A stretch of 27,082 bases of DNA from an uncultured Eubacteriales bacterium (GTDB lineage: Bacteria; Bacillota; Clostridia; Oscillospirales; Oscillospiraceae). Of this stretch, positions 7,030-15,102 are shown in pieces. The position numbers and the translations under genes were made by a program. The notes under the pieces are model-generated. The model saw only the letters and a program-made list of their open reading frames with translations, had not been told where the DNA came from and ran no database searches. How positions within the stretch are numbered: position 1 is the stretch's first letter; each line of letters opens with the position of its first letter. The stretch spans positions 1-27,082 of the forward strand of contig CABSFY010000018.1 in assembly GCA_902477055.1 (NCBI GenBank), in the 5' to 3' direction.

Positions 7030-10000
7030 TTATTGCATAACGTTTTCGACAAAGCGCATAAAGATTGCGGCGACCTGTGCGCGGGTGGCGTTGCCCTCCG
7101 GGTTCAGGTAGACCCGGTCGCCTTCCCTGCTGCCGCCGATGATGCCCTCGGCAATGGTCCAAGAGAGCGCGTCCGTCGCCCACGTGCTGACGGCCGCCGC
7201 GTCTGGGAAGGCGGTAAAATCACCGCGTCTGCTTGTGTCGAGCTTGCAGACGTTGGCGTAGCGGTAGAGGATCGCCGCCATCTGTTCGCGGGTCACGTTG
7301 CCGTCCGGGTCAAATTTCCCGCCGCCGATGCCGTTGACCACGCCGTTTTCCGAAGCCCACGCAACCGGGTCGGCATAGTAGGCCGAGGAGGAAACGTCGG
7401 TAAAGCTGCCTGCCGTCTTGGGAACCGGCTTACCGTCGAGCCGCCAGAGGACGGTGACGAGCATTCCGCGCGTCATGGCCGCCTCCGGAGAGAAGGCATC
7501 CGGCGCGGTGCCGTTGAACAGCGCGTGCTGATTGGCAAATTTCACGCCCTCATAGAACCAGTCGGACGGCTTGACATCGCGGAAGGGGTTCCCCCAAGGC
7601 TGCTCCGGCTCACTTCCCGAAGGGTCCTTCGCGCCGCAGACGGTACAGGTGCCGTTTAGGTAGCTGTGGCCGGTGGCCGGAATGATCTTGCCGCCTTCGA
7701 GCAGTGTACCGCAGTCCGTGCAGTACCGGTCGCCCGTGTAGCCCGCTGCGGTGCAGGTCGCGGCAGCCGCGTTTTTCAGCTCTGTGTGTTCGTGCGCACA
7801 GGGCGCGGAAAATTCCGGGTATTTCCCGTTCGTGAGCGTAAAGCAGCCGTCGCGGTTCAGCTCTTGCAGGAATGCTTCGGAGGCCATTTCCGCTGCGGTA
7901 CGCGCCGCGACGTTGGTCATCTCCGCCTTGCCGTTGCCCGCGTAGGCGCAGGAATTCGTGCGATAATAGAGATTGCTACGGACGCTGGTGGAGCGGAGGC
8001 TGTCGCGGCCGATCGTGCCGCCGGTCATGCCGGAAGCGGCGGTCACCGTGCCATAGTTGAAGCAATTTTCGGCGCGGTAATAGTTGCCGTAGCCGATCAG
8101 GCCGCCGGTCCCGGCTCTGGAATAGGTGTGTTCATTCGTTACGTCGCCGATGTTGTAGCAATCGAGCAGCGCCGCCGCGTTTTCGGTCATACACGCGCCG
8201 ACGAGACCGCCCATGTACCAGCCACGTCCGCACACCGCGCCGTAGTTTGCGCAGCGGGTCAGGCTGCCGCCGATGCTGCCCGCGATGCCGCCGACACCGA
8301 CGGAGGAGCCGTTCGCACTGACCGCTGCCTCATTCACACAGTCGCGGAGGGTGCTTTCTTTATCGAGGACAACGCCGACAATGCCGCCGAGGCCGTCCGT
8401 GCCGCTGATCGTGCCGCGATTGGTGCAGCCGGTCACGGCGGAGGCGCTATCCAGCTGCGCCGCAATGCCGCCCGCACGGTCGCCGGTCGCGGTAACGACA
8501 GCTTCGTTGACGCAATTCTGAACGGTCGTTTTCTTCGCCTGTGCGACGATACCCGCCGCACTGCCGTTGGCCTTGACCGCGCCGGAAACGCTGAGATTCT
8601 TCAGCACCGCGCCGTCCGTTGCGAGGAAAAGCGCCGCGCCGCTGCCGGTGGTTTCGGCGGTCATTTCAAAAATGCGGAAGCCGTTACCGTCAAACGTGCC
8701 GGAAAATGGCGCTTGCGTCGAGCCGATACCGTCAAACCAGCGCGTGCTGCGATTGAAGGTCTTGTCGTCGTTGCGCAGCGAGATATCCGCGCCGAGGCAA
8801 ACGGTTTTGCCTGCAAAGCTGTTCCCCTCCTTGACCAGCAGCGCCAAGCCCGCAAGCTGCCGCGCCGTCGTCAGGGTGAACGTGTCCTTTGTTTCGTCGC
8901 ACCAATCCGTTTCGGCGAGCTGCGTCCAGACCTTGTGGGTCGTGTAGCCGGTCGCATTCAGGCGAAGCGAGGCCGAGGTAATTTGATTCGTTACCGTGAA
9001 TTTCCCGGTATCGGTTTTGGTCTGCTTGCCGGATTCGTCCAGAAAGGTGAAATAGTAGCAGAACTTGCCCGTATAGACCTCGTTCAGGTCGTCCGGCTCG
9101 GCGTTTTCCGCAAGCGTCGCCGTCGCCGTCAGCACGTCGCCCTCGTACAGGGGGTCGCCGTCGGCCACGGGGTGCTTCGTGACCCACTGGGCAATCCCAT
9201 CGACCATCACCGTGCCGTCCTTGACGACCTGAATGGTAAAGTCTGGGTCATTTTGAATGTACAGCGTACCGGCGACGAGCTGGGCAAAGCTGCCGCTCAC
9301 TTCCGCGTTTTCCGTCACCGTCGCATACGGGCCGGTCAGGGTCTGACCGTTTAAGCTGTAGCCGCGGAAGGCCCAGCCGGTCGCGGGGATGTTGGAAAGG
9401 TGCAGGACCGTGCCGAACGGGACCGTTGCTCCGCAGTTCGCCGCGATCGTACCACCGTGGGGTTGCATCAGCGTAACGGAAAGCTGCTCGAAACTGGGTG
9501 TAGCCTCCCACGCAAGGACGGGATATGCGCCGGACGTTGCAGCATAGGCTGTGCCGTTGACATTCAGCGCATCAACGAGCTTCTGCGACCGCATTTCCGT
9601 CTGGCTCATGGCGGTAACGGAGATCGTTACGGAGAGCGCCGTTCCGCGATACCAGCCGTTTGAGTCGGGGTCATCGTCGGAGCCGAGCAGATAATAGCAA
9701 TCCGAAACGGTATAGCTGCCCTTGTCATGACCGCCGATGCCGCGCCCGCGTCGGTTGCCACCGGAATCGATCGTGCCGACGCTGTAGCAATTGTAGACAT
9801 CCATGCCGCCGTTGCTGCCGATAATACCGCCCGCGGGGCAGGCATAGGTTGTCGTCACATTACCGGTGTTGTAGCAGTTGACGATCGCTCCGGTTCCCGT
9901 CGCCGTACCGATAATGCCGCCGACACCCTTGGAATCCGTATTTTTTACGCTTGCAAAATTTGCGCAATTTTCAACGAAAACACCCGTCGAAACGCTGCCG

Positions 10001-10848
10001 CTCTTGCCGACGATGCCGCCGACAGAACGGCGGCCATAAACGCTGCCGCCAACGGAGAGATTCCGCACAGCAGGCGCAGTCGCGGGGGCTGTTTCGCCGT
10101 CGTAAAGCTCGCCCATGTAGCCGACAAAGCCGACCGCCTGCGAATAGGCATAGCCCTTTGCGGCGTAGCGGTCGCAGCGCAGATTTGTGATACGGTGTCC
10201 CTGTCCGTCGAGCGTGCCGTTGAAGAACGCCTCGATCACGTATTCGCTGTTAGCCGCGTCCATCGGGTACTTGCCGCCGATGGGCGTCCAGTTGCAAACG
10301 CCGCCCAAGTCCATGTCGGCGGTCAGGCAGACCCTCTTGTCAGAAAAATCATGCGCCGCGTCGGCGACGTAGACCGTACCGTACTGGTTGCCGCCACCCG
10401 CGCCGACGAGCAGAAAATCGTCATGCTTCGTGCTGACCAGTTCCTTTTGGTCGCCCTTGATGCGGTAAGTGGGCGTGTCGATGTCGACCCGGCCGTTGAC
10501 CAGCGCGGCCAGACCCGCCAGCTTCGCCGGTGTGTCCAGATAGAATTCCGATTTGGTCTTGTCATACCACGAAATATCGACCGCGCCGTCCCAGACGGTG
10601 GTGGAAAAATATTCCGGGATGATCCTCCCGCCGTTCGTGGCCCGGTCGAAGCGGTAGGTATAGCCCGTTTCCGTTTCGGTCACGTCCGCAAAGAAATAAC
10701 TCCCGTCGGCCAACTCACAGCGCACCGTGGCCAAGTCGTAGCCCGTGCGCTTTTCCAGCGTACCGGCCGTTTCCCCTGCCGCAGCGATGACCGGAACCGT
10801 CCCCAGCAGCAGACAGAGTGTCAGAATAACAGCAAGCAATCGTTTCAT
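7030..10848 (-). CDS. Secreted 1272-aa surface protein with GLUG-type repeats and three SLH domains
   Basis: A signal peptide (residues 1-24, hydrophobic core ending VIAAAGETA) is followed by two similar large modules. Module 1 begins near residue 94 (WYDKTKSEFYLDTPAKLAGL) and module 2 near 648 (DWCDETKDTFTLTTARQLAG). Each continues into a ladder of GGIVG/AGGIAA-type repeats alternating with C-x-N (NCYNTGNV, NCVNEAVV), typical of GLUG-motif beta-solenoids. An intervening beta-sandwich-like region covers about 470-640. A CxxC/HxC-rich stretch near 1015-1080 resembles small zinc-ribbon repeats. Three SLH repeats (about 1087-1270) should attach it to secondary cell-wall polymer. It overlaps the upstream ATPase gene by ATGA, so it is part of the importer operon. 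I infer a surface adhesin or capture role; the ligand is unknown. Confidence 0.88.
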   Translation of the reverse strand: MKRLLAVILTLCLLLGTVPVIAAAGETAGTLEKRTGYDLATVRCELADGSYFFADVTETETGYTYRFDRATNGGRIIPEYFSTTVWDGAVDISWYDKTKSEFYLDTPAKLAGLAALVNGRVDIDTPTYRIKGDQKELVSTKHDDFLLVGAGGGNQYGTVYVADAAHDFSDKRVCLTADMDLGGVCNWTPIGGKYPMDAANSEYVIEAFFNGTLDGQGHRITNLRCDRYAAKGYAYSQAVGFVGYMGELYDGETAPATAPAVRNLSVGGSVYGRRSVGGIVGKSGSVSTGVFVENCANFASVKNTDSKGVGGIIGTATGTGAIVNCYNTGNVTTTYACPAGGIIGSNGGMDVYNCYSVGTIDSGGNRRGRGIGGHDKGSYTVSDCYYLLGSDDDPDSNGWYRGTALSVTISVTAMSQTEMRSQKLVDALNVNGTAYAATSGAYPVLAWEATPSFEQLSVTLMQPHGGTIAANCGATVPFGTVLHLSNIPATGWAFRGYSLNGQTLTGPYATVTENAEVSGSFAQLVAGTLYIQNDPDFTIQVVKDGTVMVDGIAQWVTKHPVADGDPLYEGDVLTATATLAENAEPDDLNEVYTGKFCYYFTFLDESGKQTKTDTGKFTVTNQITSASLRLNATGYTTHKVWTQLAETDWCDETKDTFTLTTARQLAGLALLVKEGNSFAGKTVCLGADISLRNDDKTFNRSTRWFDGIGSTQAPFSGTFDGNGFRIFEMTAETTGSGAALFLATDGAVLKNLSVSGAVKANGSAAGIVAQAKKTTVQNCVNEAVVTATGDRAGGIAAQLDSASAVTGCTNRGTISGTDGLGGIVGVVLDKESTLRDCVNEAAVSANGSSVGVGGIAGSIGGSLTRCANYGAVCGRGWYMGGLVGACMTENAAALLDCYNIGDVTNEHTYSRAGTGGLIGYGNYYRAENCFNYGTVTAASGMTGGTIGRDSLRSTSVRSNLYYRTNSCAYAGNGKAEMTNVAARTAAEMASEAFLQELNRDGCFTLTNGKYPEFSAPCAHEHTELKNAAAATCTAAGYTGDRYCTDCGTLLEGGKIIPATGHSYLNGTCTVCGAKDPSGSEPEQPWGNPFRDVKPSDWFYEGVKFANQHALFNGTAPDAFSPEAAMTRGMLVTVLWRLDGKPVPKTAGSFTDVSSSAYYADPVAWASENGVVNGIGGGKFDPDGNVTREQMAAILYRYANVCKLDTSRRGDFTAFPDAAAVSTWATDALSWTIAEGIIGGSREGDRVYLNPEGNATRAQVAAIFMRFVENVMQ

Positions 10849-11642
10849 TTGATCTCGTCCTCCGTAACAATCAGACTGTGGGCCTCGCCGGATGGGGTCT
10901 GCATCGCGGCGATCGTAGCCTGCACACCGTAGAGCCGCAGAATCAGCTCCGGCGTCAGTACCGATTCGGTAGGGCCGTCGGCAAGCACACGGCCGTCTTG
11001 CAGCGCCAGAACCCGGTGCGCATAGCGTAGGGCGTGTTCCGGGTTGTGCGTGGAGAGCAGAACGGTATAGCCGCGCCCGGTCAGACCGCGAATTTGCTTC
11101 AGCACACGCTGCTGGTTGCCGTAGTCGAGGTTTGCCGTCGGCTCATCCATAATCAGGATTTCCGCGTTCTGGACCAAAGCACGGGCAATGAGCGCGAGCT
11201 GGCGTTCGCCGCCGGAAATTTGACTGATACCGCGCTCGGCAAGCGCTTCGATGCCGAGTTGGCGCAGTGACTGCAAGGCCGCCTCTCGCTCCCGCACACT
11301 GGGACGCTGCAAAACGTTCATCGTCCCCGTCGTCCCCATCAGAACGGTATCGAGGACCGTATAGTTGAAGATCGGCTCTGAGGTCTGCGGGATGTAGGCG
11401 ATCTTCGCCGCCCTTTCGCGGCGGGTGTAGGCGGGAAGCGGCTTCCCGGAGAGCAAAATCTCTCCCGCCTGCGGCTTCAAAAAGCCAAGCAGGCAGCGGA
11501 ACAGTGTGCTTTTTCCCGCGCCGTTCGCGCCGAGGACCGCCGTGAGCGTTCCTTTTTGAATTGCAAAGCTCAATTCGAGCAAAACTGCGTGCTTTCCGTA
11601 AGAAAATGTCAGGTTTTTAACCTCAAGTTCCACGCCGCGCAC
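10845..11642 (-). CDS. ABC transporter ATPase, iron-siderophore/cobalamin/haem (FecE/BtuD) type
   Basis: This 265-aa nucleotide-binding subunit has Walker A GANGAGKST (38-46), Q-loop Q86, signature SGGE (143-146), Walker B ILIMDEP (162-168) and H-loop H199. Length and the GLTGRGYTVLLSTHNPEHAL style are those of the FecE/BtuD/HmuV group that partners FecCD permeases. It overlaps the permease gene by 20 bp upstream and the SLH gene by 4 bp downstream, so all three are translated together. It should power import of the substrate delivered by the lipoprotein encoded at 15103-16170. The actual substrate (metal chelate, corrinoid or haem) cannot be told from the ATPase. Confidence 0.95.
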   Translation of the reverse strand: MRGVELEVKNLTFSYGKHAVLLELSFAIQKGTLTAVLGANGAGKSTLFRCLLGFLKPQAGEILLSGKPLPAYTRRERAAKIAYIPQTSEPIFNYTVLDTVLMGTTGTMNVLQRPSVREREAALQSLRQLGIEALAERGISQISGGERQLALIARALVQNAEILIMDEPTANLDYGNQQRVLKQIRGLTGRGYTVLLSTHNPEHALRYAHRVLALQDGRVLADGPTESVLTPELILRLYGVQATIAAMQTPSGEAHSLIVTEDEIK

Positions 11643-12645
11643 CTCCCGTCAGAATCAGATACAGGAAGATCGGCGCGCCGACAAAGGCCGTCAGGATGCC
11701 AAGCGGAATCTCGCCCGCCGTCGCCAGCCGCGCGATATCGTCCACGACGATGAGAAATGCTGCGCCGAACAGCACCGCCGCAGGCAGCAGCCGCCGGTAG
11801 TCGTAGCCGAACAGCATCCGGCAGAAATGCGGGATGACGAGGCCGACCCAGCCGATCATACCGGAAACGGCGACGGAAGCCGCCGTCAGCAGCGTCGCGC
11901 AGACGATGACGACGAAGCGCAGCAGGCGGGTGTTCACGCCCATTGACCGCGCCTCCTCCTCGCCGAGGGTCAGCAGGTTCATGCGCCAGCTCAAAATCAG
12001 CAGCGGCACCAGTCCGATCGCAACCGGAATGGCAACAAAGAGCGTATCGCGCGGCTTGATGGATGAAAGGCTGCCCATGAGCCAGTACGTAATGGCCGGG
12101 AGCTGCTGCTGCGTGTCTGCCACGAGCTTGAGGTACGAGGTCCCGGCGGAAAAGAGCGAGGAAACCATCATGCCCGCCAAAATCAAGGCGATGGTCTGGT
12201 TCGTACGGCTCATGCAGCTGACGAGATACGCCGCCGCAACGGCCAGCAGGCCGAAGCAGAAGGCCGTCAGCGAAATGCCGAAGTAGCCCGCGCCGAGCAA
12301 AATTGCCAGCGCCGCGCCGAAGCCCGCGCCGGTCGAGGCGCCCAGAATATCGGGCGAAACCATCGGGTTGCGGAACATTCCCTGATAGGACACGCCCGCG
12401 ACTGCCAGCGCCGCGCCGATGAGCGCAGCCGCCCCGACGCGCGGGAAGCGAATTTGAAATGCGACATTCTCCGCGCCGTCCCGCCAGTTCGGTGCGACTT
12501 GGGTAAAGCGGGAGCAGATGAGCCGAAACAGCTCCGCCGGCGTGATGGAAAACCGCCCCAACAGCACCGAGCCGAACAGCGTGACCGCAAAGACGGCGCT
12601 CAGGATAATGAACCGGCGCGTGTAGGTGTGATGTTGTAGCTTCAT
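11623..12645 (-). CDS. FecCD/BtuC family ABC transporter permease
   Basis: This 340-aa, roughly ten-helix membrane protein shows the FecCD hallmarks IRFPRVGAAALIGAALAVAG (start about residue 65), YQGMFRNPMVSPDILGASTGAGFGA-type substrate-gate region (87-111), ALILAG (152-157), the coupling-helix region LGEEEARSMGV and a late GMIGWVGLVIPHFCR block. Such permeases import ferric siderophores, haem or vitamin B12 with a BtuD-type ATPase. The start lies 4 bp after the DUF2149 gene stop. The 3' end overlaps the ATPase gene by 20 bp. Assignment to family is firm; substrate is open. Confidence 0.95.
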   Translation of the reverse strand: MKLQHHTYTRRFIILSAVFAVTLFGSVLLGRFSITPAELFRLICSRFTQVAPNWRDGAENVAFQIRFPRVGAAALIGAALAVAGVSYQGMFRNPMVSPDILGASTGAGFGAALAILLGAGYFGISLTAFCFGLLAVAAAYLVSCMSRTNQTIALILAGMMVSSLFSAGTSYLKLVADTQQQLPAITYWLMGSLSSIKPRDTLFVAIPVAIGLVPLLILSWRMNLLTLGEEEARSMGVNTRLLRFVVIVCATLLTAASVAVSGMIGWVGLVIPHFCRMLFGYDYRRLLPAAVLFGAAFLIVVDDIARLATAGEIPLGILTAFVGAPIFLYLILTGGARRGT

Positions 12646-12649
12646 TGGC

Positions 12650-13018
12650 TCAGCTTCCGCTTTCTATGATGTAGTATTTGCCCGTCGCAGCATCATAATA
12701 GACCTCTCCGAGCTTTTCCATACCCTCGTCATTCTCGCCCTCCGTCGCGTCTATCTGGGCCAGGTCGTCCGGGGTGAAGGTGATGGCATTCTCGCGGTCG
12801 ATGATGCTCTGACCGCCCTGTCCTTCGGCAGTGACGGAATCACCCGCCGTGTTGTCGCTCCGGCCGCCGGTGGAAATGTCCACGTTCCAGTGAACAATGA
12901 GCGCCAGCATCATGCCGACCGCCAAAACCAGCATCGCGTCGGAAAGGTTCGACAGATAGTTCATCGGATCAACGCTCTCGCCGGAGAAGCGCTCCCCTCT
13001 GCGTCTTTTTCTTCTCAT
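12650..13018 (-). CDS. DUF2149 protein, ExbD/TolR-like partner of the channel protein
   Basis: The chosen ATG at 13018 forms an ATGA overlap with the upstream ExbB-like gene and has an AAGGAAG site about 9 bases upstream, giving 122 aa. A GTG at 13039 would add seven residues but lacks these supports. The protein starts with a very basic cytoplasmic tail (MRRKRRRG). One membrane helix (about 26-44, LSDAMLVLAVGMMLALIVHW) carries an Asp (D27) at its start, where ExbD/TolR proteins have the proton-path Asp. An acidic extracytoplasmic part ends in VYYDAATGKYYII. I recognise this as DUF2149, found beside MotA/TolQ/ExbB genes in methanogens and Firmicutes. The ExbD-like role is an inference from topology and context. 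Confidence 0.85.
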   Translation of the reverse strand: MRRKRRRGERFSGESVDPMNYLSNLSDAMLVLAVGMMLALIVHWNVDISTGGRSDNTAGDSVTAEGQGGQSIIDRENAITFTPDDLAQIDATEGENDEGMEKLGEVYYDAATGKYYIIESGS

Positions 13019-13638
13019 ACGTTCGCTTCCTTCTCGCACACGCAGTCCATCAGGGTTTCCAGATCGGCCATGTAGCCGCTGTACCAGCGCTTACGCAGCG
13101 TCGTCACGACAAGGCACACCGCCGCCGCGCACAGGCCGGCGATCGTTGTGTCGAACGCGGTCAAAAGCGAAACCGACAGCGTTTGCGTATCGCCCTGGCC
13201 CAGCGCGATGATGCCGGGGCCGAGCGGGATGAGCGTCCCCAGCAGGCCGAACATCGGCGCGAGCTTGCTGACCAGCTCCGTAAACTTCAGAATATGGTCA
13301 TAATGGCTCTGCTCCCGCTCCAGGAGGTTCGTCGCAAGGCTGTCGCGCAGGCCGTTCGTGAAGTCCGGATGCGCCGTCAGCTCCAGCAGCGCCGCCTTCT
13401 GCCGGCGGTTGAGCAGGCTCTTTTCGATCGTCGCGGCCGTGTCGCAGCCCGGCGCGCGCAGCGTATCCAGCAGGCGCGGCAGGTCCTCCTTCATATGGCG
13501 ATGCTCAGTAAAATACTCGCAGATCACCCAGCCGACGGAAAACACGGCGAAGCCAAGGACCAGCACCAGAAAGATCACGGTGGGAATTTCCATCGCAGCG
13601 GCTACCGCGCGGAGAATCTCATGAAAAACAGAAGTCAT
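13015..13638 (-). CDS. MotA/TolQ/ExbB family proton-channel protein
   Basis: This 207-aa protein has a first membrane helix at about 18-40 and a long cytoplasmic helical segment. The conserved two-helix core is LAPMFGLLGTLIPLGPGI (about 126-143) followed by LLTAFDTTIAGLCAAAVCLV (about 158-177). The GLLGT and AFDTTIAGL motifs, with their polar Thr residues, define the ExbB/TolQ/MotA channel that harnesses proton motive force with an ExbD/TolR-type partner. Its start overlaps the upstream receptor gene stop (ATGA at 13635-13638), with a GGGAGG ribosome site. Its own stop overlaps the DUF2149 start in the same way, so the two proteins are probably made in fixed ratio. Energising an uptake receptor is the likely role. 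Confidence 0.92.
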   Translation of the reverse strand: MTSVFHEILRAVAAAMEIPTVIFLVLVLGFAVFSVGWVICEYFTEHRHMKEDLPRLLDTLRAPGCDTAATIEKSLLNRRQKAALLELTAHPDFTNGLRDSLATNLLEREQSHYDHILKFTELVSKLAPMFGLLGTLIPLGPGIIALGQGDTQTLSVSLLTAFDTTIAGLCAAAVCLVVTTLRKRWYSGYMADLETLMDCVCEKEANV

Positions 13639-15089
13639 AGCTTTTTCCTCCCTTTGGAATAGTATCGCAGTGCGCTGAGCGCACCGAGGGCCGCCAGCAG
13701 CAGCGCCCCCGCGCCGGTCAACAGTAAGATGCGGCTGTCATCCTCCTGCGCTACAGGCAGGACCGTCACCGGCTCCGGGTCAGATTTCTCCAGCTCCTGC
13801 TCCGGACCGGCGCCGATGAGCTGTGCGGCCAGCTCGTCCGGCAGCGCGTACATCCGTACCCCGCTCGGCCCTTCGACCGGCTCCGGGGCTTCGGTTTTTG
13901 CCGGCTCGGACGGCGACAGTGCTTCCGTCGCGGGCGATGTCTGCGGGGTCGTAGGGGGCACGGTGCCGCCGTTTTCCGAGGGCTGCGGGTTCTGATTTTG
14001 GCCGCCGGGTTCCGTGGGAGCATTCGGGTCGCCGCCCGGCTCGGACGGCTTGGGGTCCGACGAGTCATCGGGCTTGGAGGGGTCGTTCGTGTCGGGCTTG
14101 TGGGTCGTGACAGTCTGATTCTCCGTCACCGCCGTCCCACCGAAGCCGAAGGAAAGCTCGACGTTCCCCTCCGCGTGGACCGTGTATTGCAGTGTGACCG
14201 TCGCAAGGTCGCTGTACTGCGCATCCGGTGTTACGGTGATGCCGGTGATTTCGAGAATATCGCCGTCGGACGAAGCAATGTTCAGATACTCCGCCAGCGC
14301 ATCGCGCAGATTCTGCTGCCCGACCGACATCTGGAAGGTCACGGTATGCGACCCGATCGTCCCGTCCAGCGGTGGGAGCGTATCAACAATCTTCGGTGTC
14401 CCCTGCAAGGTAATATAAAGCGTATGCGTATATTTCGCGGTCTGGTTCGTGCGCCGCTCCAGCGGGTAGGACTGACCGAACAGCAGGCGGAAGCGGTTGC
14501 CCGTGCCGAGCGAGGAATAGTTCGGCGCGGTATGCTCCGTGCCGATCTCATAGCTGGCCCAGCTATCCTCCAGCGCCAGCATCGGCTGGACCGTCCAGCA
14601 GTCGTTCCAAGCCTCGTCGGCGTTGAACTCTACAAAGTTGCCCTCCTCGTCGTAGACCGGCTGGATATGGGCGGCGAGGTCATTAAAATAGTAGCGCTGC
14701 GTATAGAACAGGTCGGCGTAGGTAAACGAGGTAAAATAGCCCACGCTCTGGTCCTGCGTGTAAAACGCGATGGTATTCACATCGCCGGCGTAAACGCCCG
14801 CGTAGTTCAGCAGGTCGGAGATATAAAAGCCGTAGGCCGAGTCGATGACCGTGTTGTACGTCCCGTCGTCTACGCTGCGGAAGAAGGAATATGCCGTCTG
14901 ATACAGCGGCAGCGCGTTATAAAGCTCGCTCCAATGATACGTCGCCAGCTCGACGTAACGGTCGGTTTCCATTCCAAAGTAACCGACCTTGACCGTCAGC
15001 GTATCGGTCACGGACCCGGCCGCCTGCACCCCGGTGCAAAGGACGCAAACCAAGCACAGGCAGACCGTCAAGGATAGGATTCGTTTCAT
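13635..15089 (-). CDS. Secreted receptor-like protein with Pro-rich stalk and C-terminal membrane anchor
   Basis: This 484-aa protein is organised as follows. A signal peptide (1-24, ending VQAAG) leads to a ligand-binding-like domain at about 45-230 with YHWSELYNAL, FYISDLLNYAGVYAGDVNTI, VQPMLALEDSW and FRLLFGQSYPL. A second beta-rich domain spans about 235-335. A long Pro/Glu/Ser/Thr stalk covers about 338-410. A C-terminal hydrophobic helix (about 454-474) is followed by RKK. The first domain is also found twice in the divergent LRR/SLH protein. The C-terminal architecture resembles a sortase signal but LPVAQ replaces LPxTG, so I prefer a membrane anchor. Directly followed by ExbB- and ExbD-like genes, it could be the energised surface component, analogous in position to TonB plus receptor. 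That role is inference. Confidence 0.82.
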   Translation of the reverse strand: MKRILSLTVCLCLVCVLCTGVQAAGSVTDTLTVKVGYFGMETDRYVELATYHWSELYNALPLYQTAYSFFRSVDDGTYNTVIDSAYGFYISDLLNYAGVYAGDVNTIAFYTQDQSVGYFTSFTYADLFYTQRYYFNDLAAHIQPVYDEEGNFVEFNADEAWNDCWTVQPMLALEDSWASYEIGTEHTAPNYSSLGTGNRFRLLFGQSYPLERRTNQTAKYTHTLYITLQGTPKIVDTLPPLDGTIGSHTVTFQMSVGQQNLRDALAEYLNIASSDGDILEITGITVTPDAQYSDLATVTLQYTVHAEGNVELSFGFGGTAVTENQTVTTHKPDTNDPSKPDDSSDPKPSEPGGDPNAPTEPGGQNQNPQPSENGGTVPPTTPQTSPATEALSPSEPAKTEAPEPVEGPSGVRMYALPDELAAQLIGAGPEQELEKSDPEPVTVLPVAQEDDSRILLLTGAGALLLAALGALSALRYYSKGRKKL

Positions 15090-15102
15090 GCCGCTGCTCC
15101 CT

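Noticed and set aside
7666..9354. A 562-codon plus-strand frame opposite the 1272-aa surface protein
   Set aside because: It is an antisense shadow rich in Arg, Ala and Gly, with no ribosome site or family resemblance.
13019..13039. GTG start adding seven residues to the DUF2149 protein
   Set aside because: The ATG at 13018 gives an ATGA overlap with the preceding gene and has a better-placed ribosome site.
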